This document shows, piece by piece, positions 7,107-14,870 of a DNA stretch of 15,077 nucleotides. The DNA lies in NCBI GenBank assembly GCA_018399865.1, contig JAGYNL010000124.1, forward strand, positions 1 through 15,077, in the 5' to 3' direction. Under the pieces are notes generated by a model. It was given only the letters and a program-made list of their open reading frames with translations. It made no database searches and had not been told where the DNA came from. The DNA comes from Candidatus Bipolaricaulota bacterium. Lineage in GTDB: Bacteria > Bipolaricaulota > Bipolaricaulia > UBA7950 > UBA9294. Within the stretch, counting starts at the first letter, position 1; each line of letters starts with the position of its first letter. A program made the translations under genes and the position numbers.

Positions 7107-8048
7107 ATGATTTCATACATTATACGTCGGGTGTTTCTTGCTATCCCTATCATGCTTGCAGTATTTACTTTGGTATTCTTACTGGTACGAGTCGCTCCGG
7201 GTGATCCTGCAGTGGCTGCTTTGGGGGACTATGCCTCTCAGGAGGCAGTTGATGCTCTGCGAGAAAAGATGGGGCTGAATGCTCCTATCTGGGTTCAATA
7301 TGGACACTCTCTATATGATTTTATCAGGGGTGACCTAGGTTCTTCACTCATTACTGGAGAGCCCGTAGGGAGACAAGTAAGCGCAGCTCTTCCCTACACA
7401 TTGGAGCTTACTATTGCCGGAATCGTTCTGGGAACCATATTCGGAATTCCAATCGGCATCCTAACAGCTCTAAAACGAAATCATATTCTGGACTACTTGG
7501 GAAGAGCTGTCTCTTTGGTGGGTTTGTCGGTTCCTGCCTTTTATATGGGCATCCTGTTGATGATAGCTTTCTCCGTCAATCTGAGGATCTTTCCGTCCGT
7601 AGGGGGAGGGGATCTAAGCAATCTTCAAAGCAACCTGCGCTACTTATTCCTCCCGGCAGTGGCTTTAGGGATCATTATGATGGCTTACATCACGCGTATG
7701 ACGCGATCTTCTTTTTTGAATGTTCTTCAGGAAGATTTCGTTCGCACTGCCCGTGCAAAGGGATTATCAGAGAAAGTAGTTATATACGGGCATGTATTAC
7801 GAAACTCAATTATCCCAATAGCGTCTGTCATCGGGGTATATTCAATCGTTTTGATAGGAGATTCTGTCATGACGGAGGTCGTATTTTCTCGTCCAGGATT
7901 AGGTAAACTAATGGTGGGAGCGATGAAACAGCGTGATTACTCGACCCTTCAATCGGTGATGATTATCTACGCGGCTTTCGTGGTTGTGATAAACCTACTG
8001 ACCGATATCTCTTATGTGTTCTTCGACCCAAGAGTAAGGTACACGTAA
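7107..8048 (+). CDS. ABC transporter permease, DppB/OppB type
   Basis: This 313-residue inner-membrane permease forms half of the translocation channel of the importer. Six hydrophobic segments are visible at about 9-28, 98-121, 134-158, 179-197, 236-255 and 282-302. The N-terminal MISYIIRRVFLAIPIML and the VAPGDPA that follows the first segment are typical of the DppB subfamily. The EAA loop that docks on the ATPase is at about 210-236 (EDFVRTARAKGLSEKV then HVLRNSIIP). The ATG is preceded by GAGGA at 7086-7090, an unusually long 16 nt away, so initiation may be weak. It starts 68 bp after the binding-protein stop, with the hairpin between, and its stop overlaps the next start by one base. 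Length and topology are normal. Confidence 0.93.
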   Translation: MISYIIRRVFLAIPIMLAVFTLVFLLVRVAPGDPAVAALGDYASQEAVDALREKMGLNAPIWVQYGHSLYDFIRGDLGSSLITGEPVGRQVSAALPYTLELTIAGIVLGTIFGIPIGILTALKRNHILDYLGRAVSLVGLSVPAFYMGILLMIAFSVNLRIFPSVGGGDLSNLQSNLRYLFLPAVALGIIMMAYITRMTRSSFLNVLQEDFVRTARAKGLSEKVVIYGHVLRNSIIPIASVIGVYSIVLIGDSVMTEVVFSRPGLGKLMVGAMKQRDYSTLQSVMIIYAAFVVVINLLTDISYVFFDPRVRYT

Positions 8049-8887
8049 TGGACAGTCGCAGAAGACTTTTCAGGACTTTTCTAAGGAACAAGGCAGCGCT
8101 TGTCGGCGGTGTCATTGCCCTTATAGTAACCATCCTAGCCCTTTTTGCCCCCCTGATAGCACCTTATGACCCCATTGAACAGAACGTTTACCACCGTCTG
8201 GCGCCTCCAGAGCAAGCTCACCTGCTAGGAACCGATGTATTCGGGCGAGACACTCTGTCGAGGATAATCTGGGGGGCGCGCATATCATTGGCTGTATCGG
8301 TTAGCTCTGTATTCATTGCCATGATCATCGGTACAACATTTGGAATGATCGCTGGTTTCAAAGGGGGCGGCGTGGAGTCAGTGATTATGCGTGTTGTAGA
8401 CATACTCATGTCTTTTCCTGTCCTGATAATGGGTTTGATGGTAATGGCCGTTCTTGGAAGCGGCCTGGTCAAACTTATTCTAGCGATTGCAGTTGTACTT
8501 GCTCCTCGCTTTGTGCGCATTGCCCATGCCCCAACTTTGGAGATGAGACAGAAAGACTTTATTGAGTCTGCTCGGGCACTCGGCGTAAGCACTCCTCGTT
8601 TGCTAACCTATCATATCCTCCCTAATATTTTCGGAGAAGTGCTAGTAATGGCAACGCTATGGACTGCAACGGCTATACGGATGGAAGCCAACCTGAGCTT
8701 CATTGGCCTAGGGGTTAGTCCCCCTACTCCTACATGGGGTAACATGATTCGTTCCGGCGTCCAACAATTGACAATATCCCACTGGCTTGCTATCTTCCCT
8801 GGTGTTGCAATCCTAGTTACGGTGCTTTCCTTCAACATGCTGGGCGATGGGCTGCGGGATATCACTGATCCAAAGCTATATGAATAA
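8048..8887 (+). CDS. ABC transporter permease, DppC/OppC type
   Basis: This is the second permease of the importer, 279 residues, and pairs with the DppB-type subunit. Landmarks are a short charged N-terminus, a first membrane segment at about 17-37, the diagnostic GTDVFGRDTLSR (61-72) with WGARISL after it, and the EAA loop at about 170-196 (DFIESARALGVSTPRL then HILPNIFGE). Further hydrophobic segments follow and the protein ends DITDPKLYE, usual for DppC proteins. ATG overlaps the previous stop as TAATG, with AAGG (8036-8039) 8 nt upstream, which indicates translational coupling. No ATPase gene follows: the next gene downstream is an LCP protein with its own promoter. The importer must therefore borrow ATPase subunits encoded elsewhere. 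Confidence 0.93.
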   Translation: MDSRRRLFRTFLRNKAALVGGVIALIVTILALFAPLIAPYDPIEQNVYHRLAPPEQAHLLGTDVFGRDTLSRIIWGARISLAVSVSSVFIAMIIGTTFGMIAGFKGGGVESVIMRVVDILMSFPVLIMGLMVMAVLGSGLVKLILAIAVVLAPRFVRIAHAPTLEMRQKDFIESARALGVSTPRLLTYHILPNIFGEVLVMATLWTATAIRMEANLSFIGLGVSPPTPTWGNMIRSGVQQLTISHWLAIFPGVAILVTVLSFNMLGDGLRDITDPKLYE

Positions 8888-8890
8888 GGC

Positions 8891-8931
8891 CTATCCAGGT
8901 CTTGATGTAGCTACACATAATACCTGGTTAG
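8891..8931. other. Imperfect hairpin after the permease operon
   Basis: Beginning 3 nt after the DppC stop, 8891-8900 can pair with 8922-8931 at nine of ten positions (core CCAGGT/ACCTGG). Three more pairs (8902-8904 with 8918-8920) and an inner palindrome TGTAGCTACA (8906-8915) extend it. No T run follows, so it is not a standard intrinsic terminator. It may protect the operon mRNA 3' end. GGTTAG is then repeated at 8926-8931 and 8935-8940. Confidence 0.4.
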
Positions 8932-9033
8932 GAAGGTTAGCTTATAGATTGAACTCCCATTCTGCTAGGAATTAGATGGTAAACTGATCAGGGTTTATGA
9001 AACGGAGATTTGCGCCGCTCCTTCAACCATTAG

Positions 9034-9062
9034 TTGACATTCTTTTTCTGTTATGATAGCGT
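9034..9062 (+). promoter_or_regulatory. Putative promoter of the LCP-rsfS unit
   Basis: A perfect -35 TTGACA (9034-9039) is followed after 17 bp by TAGCGT (9057-9062), which has T, A and final T of the consensus and a TG two bases upstream (extended -10 style). TATGAT at 9052-9057 looks better as a -10, but its spacing of 12 bp is too short. The predicted start near 9069 leaves a leader of about 26 nt with the GAGGGGG ribosome binding site. Confidence 0.5.
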
Positions 9063-9094
9063 CCATCTAGGTAGTACTTCTGAGGGGGAAGGGT

Positions 9095-10276
9095 ATGCGC
9101 AAACAGCTTCTGCTGGCTCTGGGTGTGGTAGTCATTGTGATTGGAATTGTTATGGGTTGGTATCTGATGACGCAGCGCCATATCTCACGATTGGTGGCGC
9201 AAGAAAAGCAGGTCAATATATTAGTATCAGGCCTGGATAATTCTGAAAACACAGACTACAAAGAGGCAATACTGCTCATGAGTGTGGCACCAAACAAGAA
9301 AGTGGTTTTTGTCTCTATTCCTAGTAATCTCCACGTGAAACTTGATGACAATAAGCTTTACCAGCTTAGCGCTGTGTACTCCAAAGGAGGAATCACCCTG
9401 TCGCATGAAGCAGTAGAAAAGTTATTGGGAATTGACATTCCATTTTACATAACAGCAGATCATGCCAGCTATGAAACTCTCATTAGCCGGATTGGTGGAA
9501 TCACAATAGAAGTAGACCAGCCTTTCCACTATAACGATGACAGCGTTGACCCGCCAGTCCAAATTGACATCCAACCAGGAGAACACACACTTGATGGCAA
9601 GGGTGCTCTGGAATACATCCGTTACCGAAGAGAGGATGAGACAAACCGCGAGATTATCCAAAGGCAACAAGAGGTACTTACAGCCATTCTTAGGGACGGC
9701 TTTCACAATACAGCCTACGATAGCATCCAAAAGCTAATTAGAGATGTTAAACCTGATATTAAAACCAATCTATCTCTCGCTGATCTCTACGACCTAGCCA
9801 GGATCTTAAATGAAACTGATATGCAAAACGTGCAAATGGCAACACTTCCCACAACTGCCATATTGGCAGATGATATTACCAATGCGCAACTACAGGTAGT
9901 GCAGACGGAAGAGATGATTGCTCGATTGATTAGAGGCATTGATCTACTCACCGCAAGCGACATCAGCGTAGCTGTATTTAACGGAAACGGTAAAAGGCTG
10001 TTGGCAAGCAGAACGGCAGATTATCTACGTTCTCGCAATTTCGTGGTGAATAACATAGCCAACGCAGAAACCTTCGATTACAGCATGACCTACATCATCC
10101 CGCTCACTGACATTTCAAAAGCACAAATGCTCAAGTCCGCCCTTCCTCAACAACATGAAGCAATTATAGCCTTACCGGCTGAGGTATCCTCTCATTATGA
10201 AGCTCTTTTTCCTTACACCCCGTCGGAAACTGATTTGCTCTTTATTGCCGGCGAAGGATTTGATGTCAATGAATAG
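9095..10276 (+). CDS. LytR-CpsA-Psr (LCP) family protein with LytR C-terminal domain
   Basis: LCP proteins are membrane-anchored enzymes that transfer lipid-linked polymers such as teichoic acids or capsule to peptidoglycan. The 393 residues show one N-terminal membrane segment (about 5-24), an LCP domain (about 38-197) and a LytR_C domain (about 288-387, opening VAVFNGNGK). LCP landmarks include NILVSGLDNS (41-50), a lone SIP (75-77), LLGIDIPFYI (110-119), IGGITIEVDQPF (133-144), ALEYIRYRRE (171-180) and QRQQEVL (189-195). Several usual catalytic positions are altered: SIPSN replaces SIPRD and YKEAILL stands where R-S-D-T-I is usual, although YIRYR and RQQ remain. Activity is therefore uncertain. 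GAGGGGG (9082-9088) lies 6 nt before the ATG. The gene overlaps rsfS by 14 bases; this pair is common in many bacteria, but the usual upstream nadD is absent here. Confidence 0.87.
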   Translation: MRKQLLLALGVVVIVIGIVMGWYLMTQRHISRLVAQEKQVNILVSGLDNSENTDYKEAILLMSVAPNKKVVFVSIPSNLHVKLDDNKLYQLSAVYSKGGITLSHEAVEKLLGIDIPFYITADHASYETLISRIGGITIEVDQPFHYNDDSVDPPVQIDIQPGEHTLDGKGALEYIRYRREDETNREIIQRQQEVLTAILRDGFHNTAYDSIQKLIRDVKPDIKTNLSLADLYDLARILNETDMQNVQMATLPTTAILADDITNAQLQVVQTEEMIARLIRGIDLLTASDISVAVFNGNGKRLLASRTADYLRSRNFVVNNIANAETFDYSMTYIIPLTDISKAQMLKSALPQQHEAIIALPAEVSSHYEALFPYTPSETDLLFIAGEGFDVNE

Positions 10277-10601
10277 CGAAAAGAATCAGTTAGAGAGAAT
10301 AATCAACATTATCAATGAAAAGAAAGGGGGGCATGCTGTGACCATAGACCTTCGCGATGCTCCGATTCCCACAGACTACTTCGTTATCGCCGAGGGGGAG
10401 AATCCTATACACGTAAAAGCTATAACCTCAGCTCTGCGATCAGGATTACCTCACAAGCCGCTCCACCGTGAGGGGACAGGAGAGCAACGATGGGTTGTTC
10501 TTGATTATGGAGACATTGTAGTTCACATCTTTACTAAGCAAGCACGAGAATTCTATGACATAGAATCCCTCTGGGCCGATCATATACTGAAGAGATACTA
10601 G
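10263..10601 (+). CDS. rsfS: Ribosomal silencing factor RsfS (Iojap/YbeB)
   Basis: RsfS binds large-subunit protein uL14 and blocks joining of 30S and 50S subunits, lowering translation during starvation. The 112-residue product has the family pattern: TIDLRDAPIPTDYFVIAEGE (27-46), HVKAI (50-54), REGTGEQRWVVLDYGDIVVHIF (69-90) and REFYDIESLW (95-104). The usual SDYFVIATGNS is here TDYFVIAEGEN, a modest variant. The frame is open further upstream (to 10197), but AAGGA at 10254-10258 and family length favour ATG 10263. An ATG at 10269 (spacing 10 nt) is a real alternative and would shorten it by two residues. The start lies inside the end of the LCP gene, so translation is probably coupled. No clear terminator follows before the convergent methyltransferase gene 98 bp away. 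Confidence 0.92.
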   Translation: MSMNSEKNQLERIINIINEKKGGHAVTIDLRDAPIPTDYFVIAEGENPIHVKAITSALRSGLPHKPLHREGTGEQRWVVLDYGDIVVHIFTKQAREFYDIESLWADHILKRY

Positions 10602-10699
10602 AATACTGTTTACTATCCCACGGTGTTAGAAAAGCTAATGTCCTTGCAAGCCCTCAGACGATCCTATATTCGCTTCAATGGGCAATATCGCTGGCAATG

Positions 10700-11383
10700 T
10701 CAGTATCGCTTGAGCGCTCTAAAATAATGAAGGCACCCGTTTTCACAAGGCAGAGCTTCGTACAAGAAACCTTTGTTCTCACAGATATTTTCCAGTTCAC
10801 TTCGTGAATACAGGACGCCTCTTATGTTTTTGTGATTGATATTTTTCTCTGGAACAGGAACCGCACACACAAAAGAACCTTTGGAAACCAGTACACGATC
10901 CACTTCCTCAAAGACCCGCTCTATGTTTCCGATGAAATTCAAAGACAATACACAAATACACAGCTCAAACACGCCTGCTTTAAAGGGGAGATTGTCTGCG
11001 GTTGCCACGTAAAACTGAGGGTCGTGAAAACCAGACCTAGCAAAGCGCGTTGCCGCCCTTCTTAGCAGTCCGGGGCTTATATCGAGCCCCGTGTAGTCAT
11101 TGTCGCAGTGCAGGAAATTAACTGCACTACCGCTTCCTGTTCCCAGTTCAAGGATTGTGGTTTCGTGAGTATCAGTTAATAGTTCATTCAAACATTCATA
11201 GTGCTTCTCAATATCCACGTGAAGCGTCTTGGGCAATACAGAAAAACTCATCGCAAAGTCGTACAAAAAAGCCAACCTGTCGGAAAGCCATGGCTGGTAC
11301 CTTCTCAATCTTCCACTTTCGTCAACGATGTAGCTAAGTTCCCCCTTCTTCACGGTCCGCACATCTATCTTAAGCTTGCTCAT
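10700..11383 (-). CDS. Class I SAM-dependent methyltransferase
   Basis: This 227-residue cytoplasmic protein has a class I (Rossmann) methyltransferase domain of the Methyltransf_11 type. Motif I is LELGTGSGS (78-86), the acidic end of strand 2 is GLDIS (99-103), and the adenine-side segment is TADNLPF (128-134), followed by a motif IV-like FELCICVLSLNF (139-150) and DRVLVSKGSFVCAVP (162-176). The motif IV segment has no NPPY, so it is not a PrmC/HemK glutamine methyltransferase. The first 70 residues before motif I are longer than in minimal members and include a YQPWLSDRLAFLYDFAM segment. The substrate cannot be told. ATG is preceded by AGGA (11389-11392) at 5 nt. It follows the baeRF3 gene in the same direction after 109 bp with no obvious terminator, so co-transcription is possible. 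Confidence 0.85.
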   Translation of the reverse strand: MSKLKIDVRTVKKGELSYIVDESGRLRRYQPWLSDRLAFLYDFAMSFSVLPKTLHVDIEKHYECLNELLTDTHETTILELGTGSGSAVNFLHCDNDYTGLDISPGLLRRAATRFARSGFHDPQFYVATADNLPFKAGVFELCICVLSLNFIGNIERVFEEVDRVLVSKGSFVCAVPVPEKNINHKNIRGVLYSRSELENICENKGFLYEALPCENGCLHYFRALKRY

Positions 11384-11492
11384 GATGGTCCTATACTGGG
11401 TTTAGCTCTTCTATCCTGATTCATTGGTAAAAACTGACACATATGCTCTGGTAAGAATTCCCTACGCCAGATTACTCACCCGGCCACATTAT

Positions 11493-12650
11493 CTAGTCAA
11501 TAGCGATAAATGGCAGCAGCCCTGTATCAGTGGGCATACGAATAGAAGTAACAACAACTGCCTTGCCTCCTTTGGTAAGGGCAAGTGTTGCCAGATCATC
11601 AAGGACATCATCAGCCTGCGGGTCCATTTGGCTTTCGAACTCAATTTCACCTGTCAGCTCATTGACCCGCCCGTGAATCTGGCGATCAGCTTCAACTAAT
11701 AATGTGTCAACCCTACCACTAATCAGGGCTTTGGAAATCTCGGTCAGTTTTTCTTCTCCGAGCCCTGTAGACTTGGCGTTTTCGAATCTCTCCGCCAATT
11801 CGTTCAACCAGGCTAGATAGCGAGGTTCCATTACTTCCCAGGCGCGCTTACGTAGCTCATCAGTCGAAGACAAAGCGCCAGGGTTGATATCTATGCTTTC
11901 CTCGATCAGAAATGGATTATTACTGAGTTGGTGAAACATATGATGATGTTCCGCCAAGGCAGCCAAGATCAATGGTAGCTGCGATGGCTGCGAATGGTGT
12001 TCGAGTATACCGCTGTCAACAACACGGAAGAAACGTTCTGTGTCAATATCCACCTCAGACTTTCTTCCACCGTGACCGTGATGCATCGGCGAGTGCTTTG
12101 CCCCTATGCCACCATATGAAGCTACAGTTTGGTGAGGCTCAGTTAGATCTTGTCCCAGCGCTTCGGTCATGGTTCGAGGTATGCTACTGGATGGTTCTAT
12201 CTTATCTAAGGCGTCACGATTACCCTCAAACAGCTTGAAGTCCTTTCTAGTAAGGCCAAGAACTTGATAACGGTCAGCCGATTGGAGAATACGCACTAGG
12301 GGTTTGATATGGAAACTATCTGCCACTATAGCCAGATTTGGGACCGGCCTCTGGAGCCTGTAAGACCGAAACACTTCCTTATCCCTCATTATTGCTAACC
12401 CGTCAAGCGAGCTGTTCCAGAAAGGCTTATCTTCAGCAAGCCTCACAAAAGGCTTCAATAACTCCTTAGTATCTTTCTTAGAGAAATCCTGCAGGAGAGA
12501 CTCTTCCAGGCGTTTAACTAGGTTCATAAATCGGATCGGGTCCTGCTTATTATCTGGATAATGACGACTGGTCTCTTGGTAAAGGGACAGACAAGGTGGC
12601 TCACACTTGTACAAAAGGTCCCTCACACGGTTTGCATCGACTATAGTCAT
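11493..12650 (-). CDS. baeRF family 3 protein (eRF1-like bacterial release-factor homologue)
   Basis: I recognise this as a bacterial archaeo-eukaryotic release factor family 3 protein, a relative of eRF1/Dom34 thought to act on stalled or terminating ribosomes; direct function is not established for this family. Numbered from ATG 12650 (385 aa), landmarks are DLLYKCEPPCLSLYQETSRH (11-30), DPIRFMNLVKRLEE (37-50), a segment around DGLAIMRDKEVFRSYRL (83-99), FHIKPLVRIL (113-122), VLGLTRKDFKLFEGN (130-144), a Gly/His-rich loop with HGHGG (191-195), an ALISGRVDTLLVEADRQIHG stretch (308-327) with an L7Ae-like look, and a final DDLATLALTKGGKAVVV. No GGQ tripeptide is present. The open frame extends to a TTG at 12695, but nothing resembling a ribosome binding site precedes it and family members start near MTI, so ATG 12650 is chosen. 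GGGGG at 12659-12663 and AAAAGGG adjacent to the ATG are the only purine runs. Confidence 0.85.
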   Translation of the reverse strand: MTIVDANRVRDLLYKCEPPCLSLYQETSRHYPDNKQDPIRFMNLVKRLEESLLQDFSKKDTKELLKPFVRLAEDKPFWNSSLDGLAIMRDKEVFRSYRLQRPVPNLAIVADSFHIKPLVRILQSADRYQVLGLTRKDFKLFEGNRDALDKIEPSSSIPRTMTEALGQDLTEPHQTVASYGGIGAKHSPMHHGHGGRKSEVDIDTERFFRVVDSGILEHHSQPSQLPLILAALAEHHHMFHQLSNNPFLIEESIDINPGALSSTDELRKRAWEVMEPRYLAWLNELAERFENAKSTGLGEEKLTEISKALISGRVDTLLVEADRQIHGRVNELTGEIEFESQMDPQADDVLDDLATLALTKGGKAVVVTSIRMPTDTGLLPFIAID

Positions 12651-12961
12651 CCCTTTTGCCCCCAACTTAGTTTTGCCGAAATTGTCCAAGATCAAGAAAA
12701 CGACAGCCTAATCTTCATTCCAAAGCCTGCTCATCTCTAAGCCAGTTTTCGCATTTCACCATCCTTAGCATGACTATCTCACTACTATTTTACCTTCCAA
12801 AATAACACTATGGCATACTCTGGCAAATGTCAATCCGTGGTACAAGCAACTGATTAGTGTCGGTGTGCCGTTACTCGTACGTCAAAAGCCGATGTGACTG
12901 TATTTCTCTTGTTCATAGCTTATTGACTGTTTTTCCAGATTTGGATCTGCCGTACGCAAGA
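12651..12961. other. Intergenic region upstream of baeRF3 and downstream of the flavoprotein gene
   Basis: Both flanking genes run leftward. The region carries the candidate baeRF3 promoter at 12805-12833, about 155-180 bp before its start. It also has a small dyad CAGAT/ATCTG (12936-12949) right after the flavoprotein stop. On the minus strand the bases after that dyad are A-rich and not T-rich, so it is not a standard terminator. No gene is seen. Confidence 0.45.
12805..12833 (-). promoter_or_regulatory. Putative promoter of the baeRF3 gene
   Basis: On the minus strand a perfect -35 TTGACA (12833-12828) is followed after 17 bp by TAGTGT (12810-12805), which keeps T, A and the last T of the -10. 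The start would be near 12798, leaving a leader of about 148 nt. The -10 is close in sequence to TAGCGT proposed for the LCP promoter. Confidence 0.45.
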
Positions 12962-14821
12962 CTAGATTTTCTTTGCAAGTTCATAGGCCTCACGTATTGC
13001 ATCCTGTGCTTTTCCAACCTTATGAGCATCACCAATGACGTAGACCGGCATCTTACCAGTTAGTTCCTTCTCCAATGGGTTGTAGCTTCTCATGCCAGTA
13101 GCAAGAACTATATGGTCAACCTTGTCAATAACCCCGCTCATCTCTCCTTCAACAAAGACATTTCCCTTCTTTATTCTCGTAACACGTGTACCAACGTGAA
13201 TTTCGACGTTTGCCTCTCGCAACGCATTGAGGGTAAGTGCTTTCTCCATCGCCTCCATCCCCCGAGCTATTTCATCAAGCATTTCTACTACAATAACCTC
13301 GTTCTCAGCTTTGACCAGTTTGCTGGCAGTCTCTATCCCAATCAATCCTCCGCCAATGACAACAACCTTTTTTCTCACCGGCAGGTTCTCTTCTTCCAGT
13401 ACCTCAGCCCAATAATATTCACTTAATCCTTCAATTGGCGGTATGGCCGGAATGGAACCAGTAGCGAGGATCGCTCCGCTATACCCCCCATTCAGAATAT
13501 CCGACTCATCTGCCTCTTTTTGCCAGATAGTGATATCATGATCCTCTAATTCAGATCGGTAGTAATCAACCAAACGTTTCAGCGACTCTTTATGAGGCGG
13601 AAGGTGAGCCAGATTGAACTGGCCGCCAAGGCGTTTTTTCTCGTAAAGTGCAACCTTGTGACCACGTTTACACAGAGTGATTGCGCACTTCATACCTGCC
13701 AATCCACCGCCAATAACCGCATAGTGTTTGCACTCGTTTGCCGGGTCTATCTCATCCGGTTCGCTTCCCACGGATGGGTTCACTACACATTTCAACCCGG
13801 TACCGTCTTTCACGCCCCCCAAACACCCCTCAGAACACGCAAGGCATGGGCAAACCCTACCGGGCACTTTTCCCAAGTACTTTCCAACCAGGTCTGCGTC
13901 AGCAATCAACCCACGGCCAATTGCCAAGTACTCAGCTCCGTAATTGTTAATCAAGGCGTCTACATCTTCCTTACTATCTATCCGACCAACAAAGATTACG
14001 GGAATATCAACAGCTTTCTTAATCTTCGCGGCAAGCTCCCATGTCCTTCCTTTAGCAGTAAACATGTGCTGAAAGAACCACGGCGGGCTAGAGCAGATGG
14101 TCCCAGCAGAAACATGAATTGCCTCCACTTTCTTACTGGCTAGTTGCTCAGCCAACTGTATCATTTCATCTATCGTTATCCCTCCGGGTATTATTTCATC
14201 ACCACTTAAGCGAACGATAATTGGCAAGTCAACCGCTGACTGCACCGAAGCTAGGACTTTCAATGGAAAACGAATCCGATTCTCGAACGAACCGCCGTAT
14301 TTATCTTGCCGTTCATTCACTGCTTGCGAGACAAACTGAGCTAAGAGATAACCATGCCCAAACTGCAGTTCTATAGCATCAAAATCGGCTTGTTGCGCAC
14401 GTCTTGCTGCACTGATAAATAGTCCTTTCACTTCTTCCATATCGTTTTCGTCCATTACCTTCGGGGTTGCTCCCCCATTCTCACATGGCTGTCCACTAGA
14501 AGAGTAAAAAACATTGCCCGCAATCTTTGGGTTAGCCATCCGACCGGGGTGGTTCAAATGGGCAACAGCTTTCGCCCCCGAGCAGTGGATAGATTCAGTA
14601 AGTTGACGAAGACCGGATATCTTATTGTCATCATCTATACCCAATTGAGCAGGAATCTCTCGTAGTCCCTGGTGAAGATAAAGCGGTTCAGGGATTACCG
14701 CTCCCAAGTAGCGACTACGTAGGGAGTAGAAACTAAGATGTTTCTCTGTTACCTGTCCGTCACCAGTACCATAACCCGTCTTTACCGGAGCAAACAAAAA
14801 TCGATTGCGTAACTCAAGCAT
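12962..14821 (-). CDS. Old yellow enzyme/2,4-dienoyl-CoA reductase-like Fe-S flavoprotein
   Basis: This 619-residue NAD(P)H-dependent ene-reductase has an OYE-type FMN barrel (about 1-320), a 4Fe-4S motif CX2CX3CX11C (Cys326, 329, 333, 345), and a C-terminal FAD/NAD(P) module with VIGGGLAG (369-376), VIGGGLIG (488-495) and IGDA (596-599). This layout is that of FadH, trimethylamine dehydrogenase and bile-acid or enoate reductases; electrons pass from NAD(P)H via FAD and the cluster to FMN. Barrel landmarks are HLNHPGR (88-94), FGHGYLLAQF (154-163) and YGGSFENRIRFPL (175-187). Gln153 stands where many OYEs have the first His of HxxH. The ATG has AAGGAG (14829-14834) 7 nt upstream, and an in-frame TGA two codons upstream fixes the start, so the usual first strand before LELRNRF is really short or missing. 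The substrate is unknown; an anaerobic reduction of unsaturated compounds is likely. Confidence 0.9.
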   Translation of the reverse strand: MLELRNRFLFAPVKTGYGTGDGQVTEKHLSFYSLRSRYLGAVIPEPLYLHQGLREIPAQLGIDDDNKISGLRQLTESIHCSGAKAVAHLNHPGRMANPKIAGNVFYSSSGQPCENGGATPKVMDENDMEEVKGLFISAARRAQQADFDAIELQFGHGYLLAQFVSQAVNERQDKYGGSFENRIRFPLKVLASVQSAVDLPIIVRLSGDEIIPGGITIDEMIQLAEQLASKKVEAIHVSAGTICSSPPWFFQHMFTAKGRTWELAAKIKKAVDIPVIFVGRIDSKEDVDALINNYGAEYLAIGRGLIADADLVGKYLGKVPGRVCPCLACSEGCLGGVKDGTGLKCVVNPSVGSEPDEIDPANECKHYAVIGGGLAGMKCAITLCKRGHKVALYEKKRLGGQFNLAHLPPHKESLKRLVDYYRSELEDHDITIWQKEADESDILNGGYSGAILATGSIPAIPPIEGLSEYYWAEVLEEENLPVRKKVVVIGGGLIGIETASKLVKAENEVIVVEMLDEIARGMEAMEKALTLNALREANVEIHVGTRVTRIKKGNVFVEGEMSGVIDKVDHIVLATGMRSYNPLEKELTGKMPVYVIGDAHKVGKAQDAIREAYELAKKI

Positions 14822-14870
14822 AACTCAACTCCTTAGATGCAAATTCAGAATTGCTTAGAGCCCAACTAAA

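Noticed and set aside
10590..10720. RsfS and the methyltransferase both end in LKRY
   Set aside because: The proteins are unrelated and on opposite strands; four shared residues can arise by chance.
12651..12695. TTG start extending the baeRF3 protein by 15 residues
   Set aside because: No ribosome binding site before it, and homologues begin at the ATG at 12650.
12936..12949. CAGAT/ATCTG hairpin as terminator of the flavoprotein gene
   Set aside because: Only 5 bp and followed by A-rich, not T-rich, sequence on the minus strand.
13592..14143. 183-codon plus-strand frame
   Set aside because: Antisense to the flavoprotein gene, whose Fe-S and nucleotide motifs lie in the same bases; the plus-strand product has no motif.
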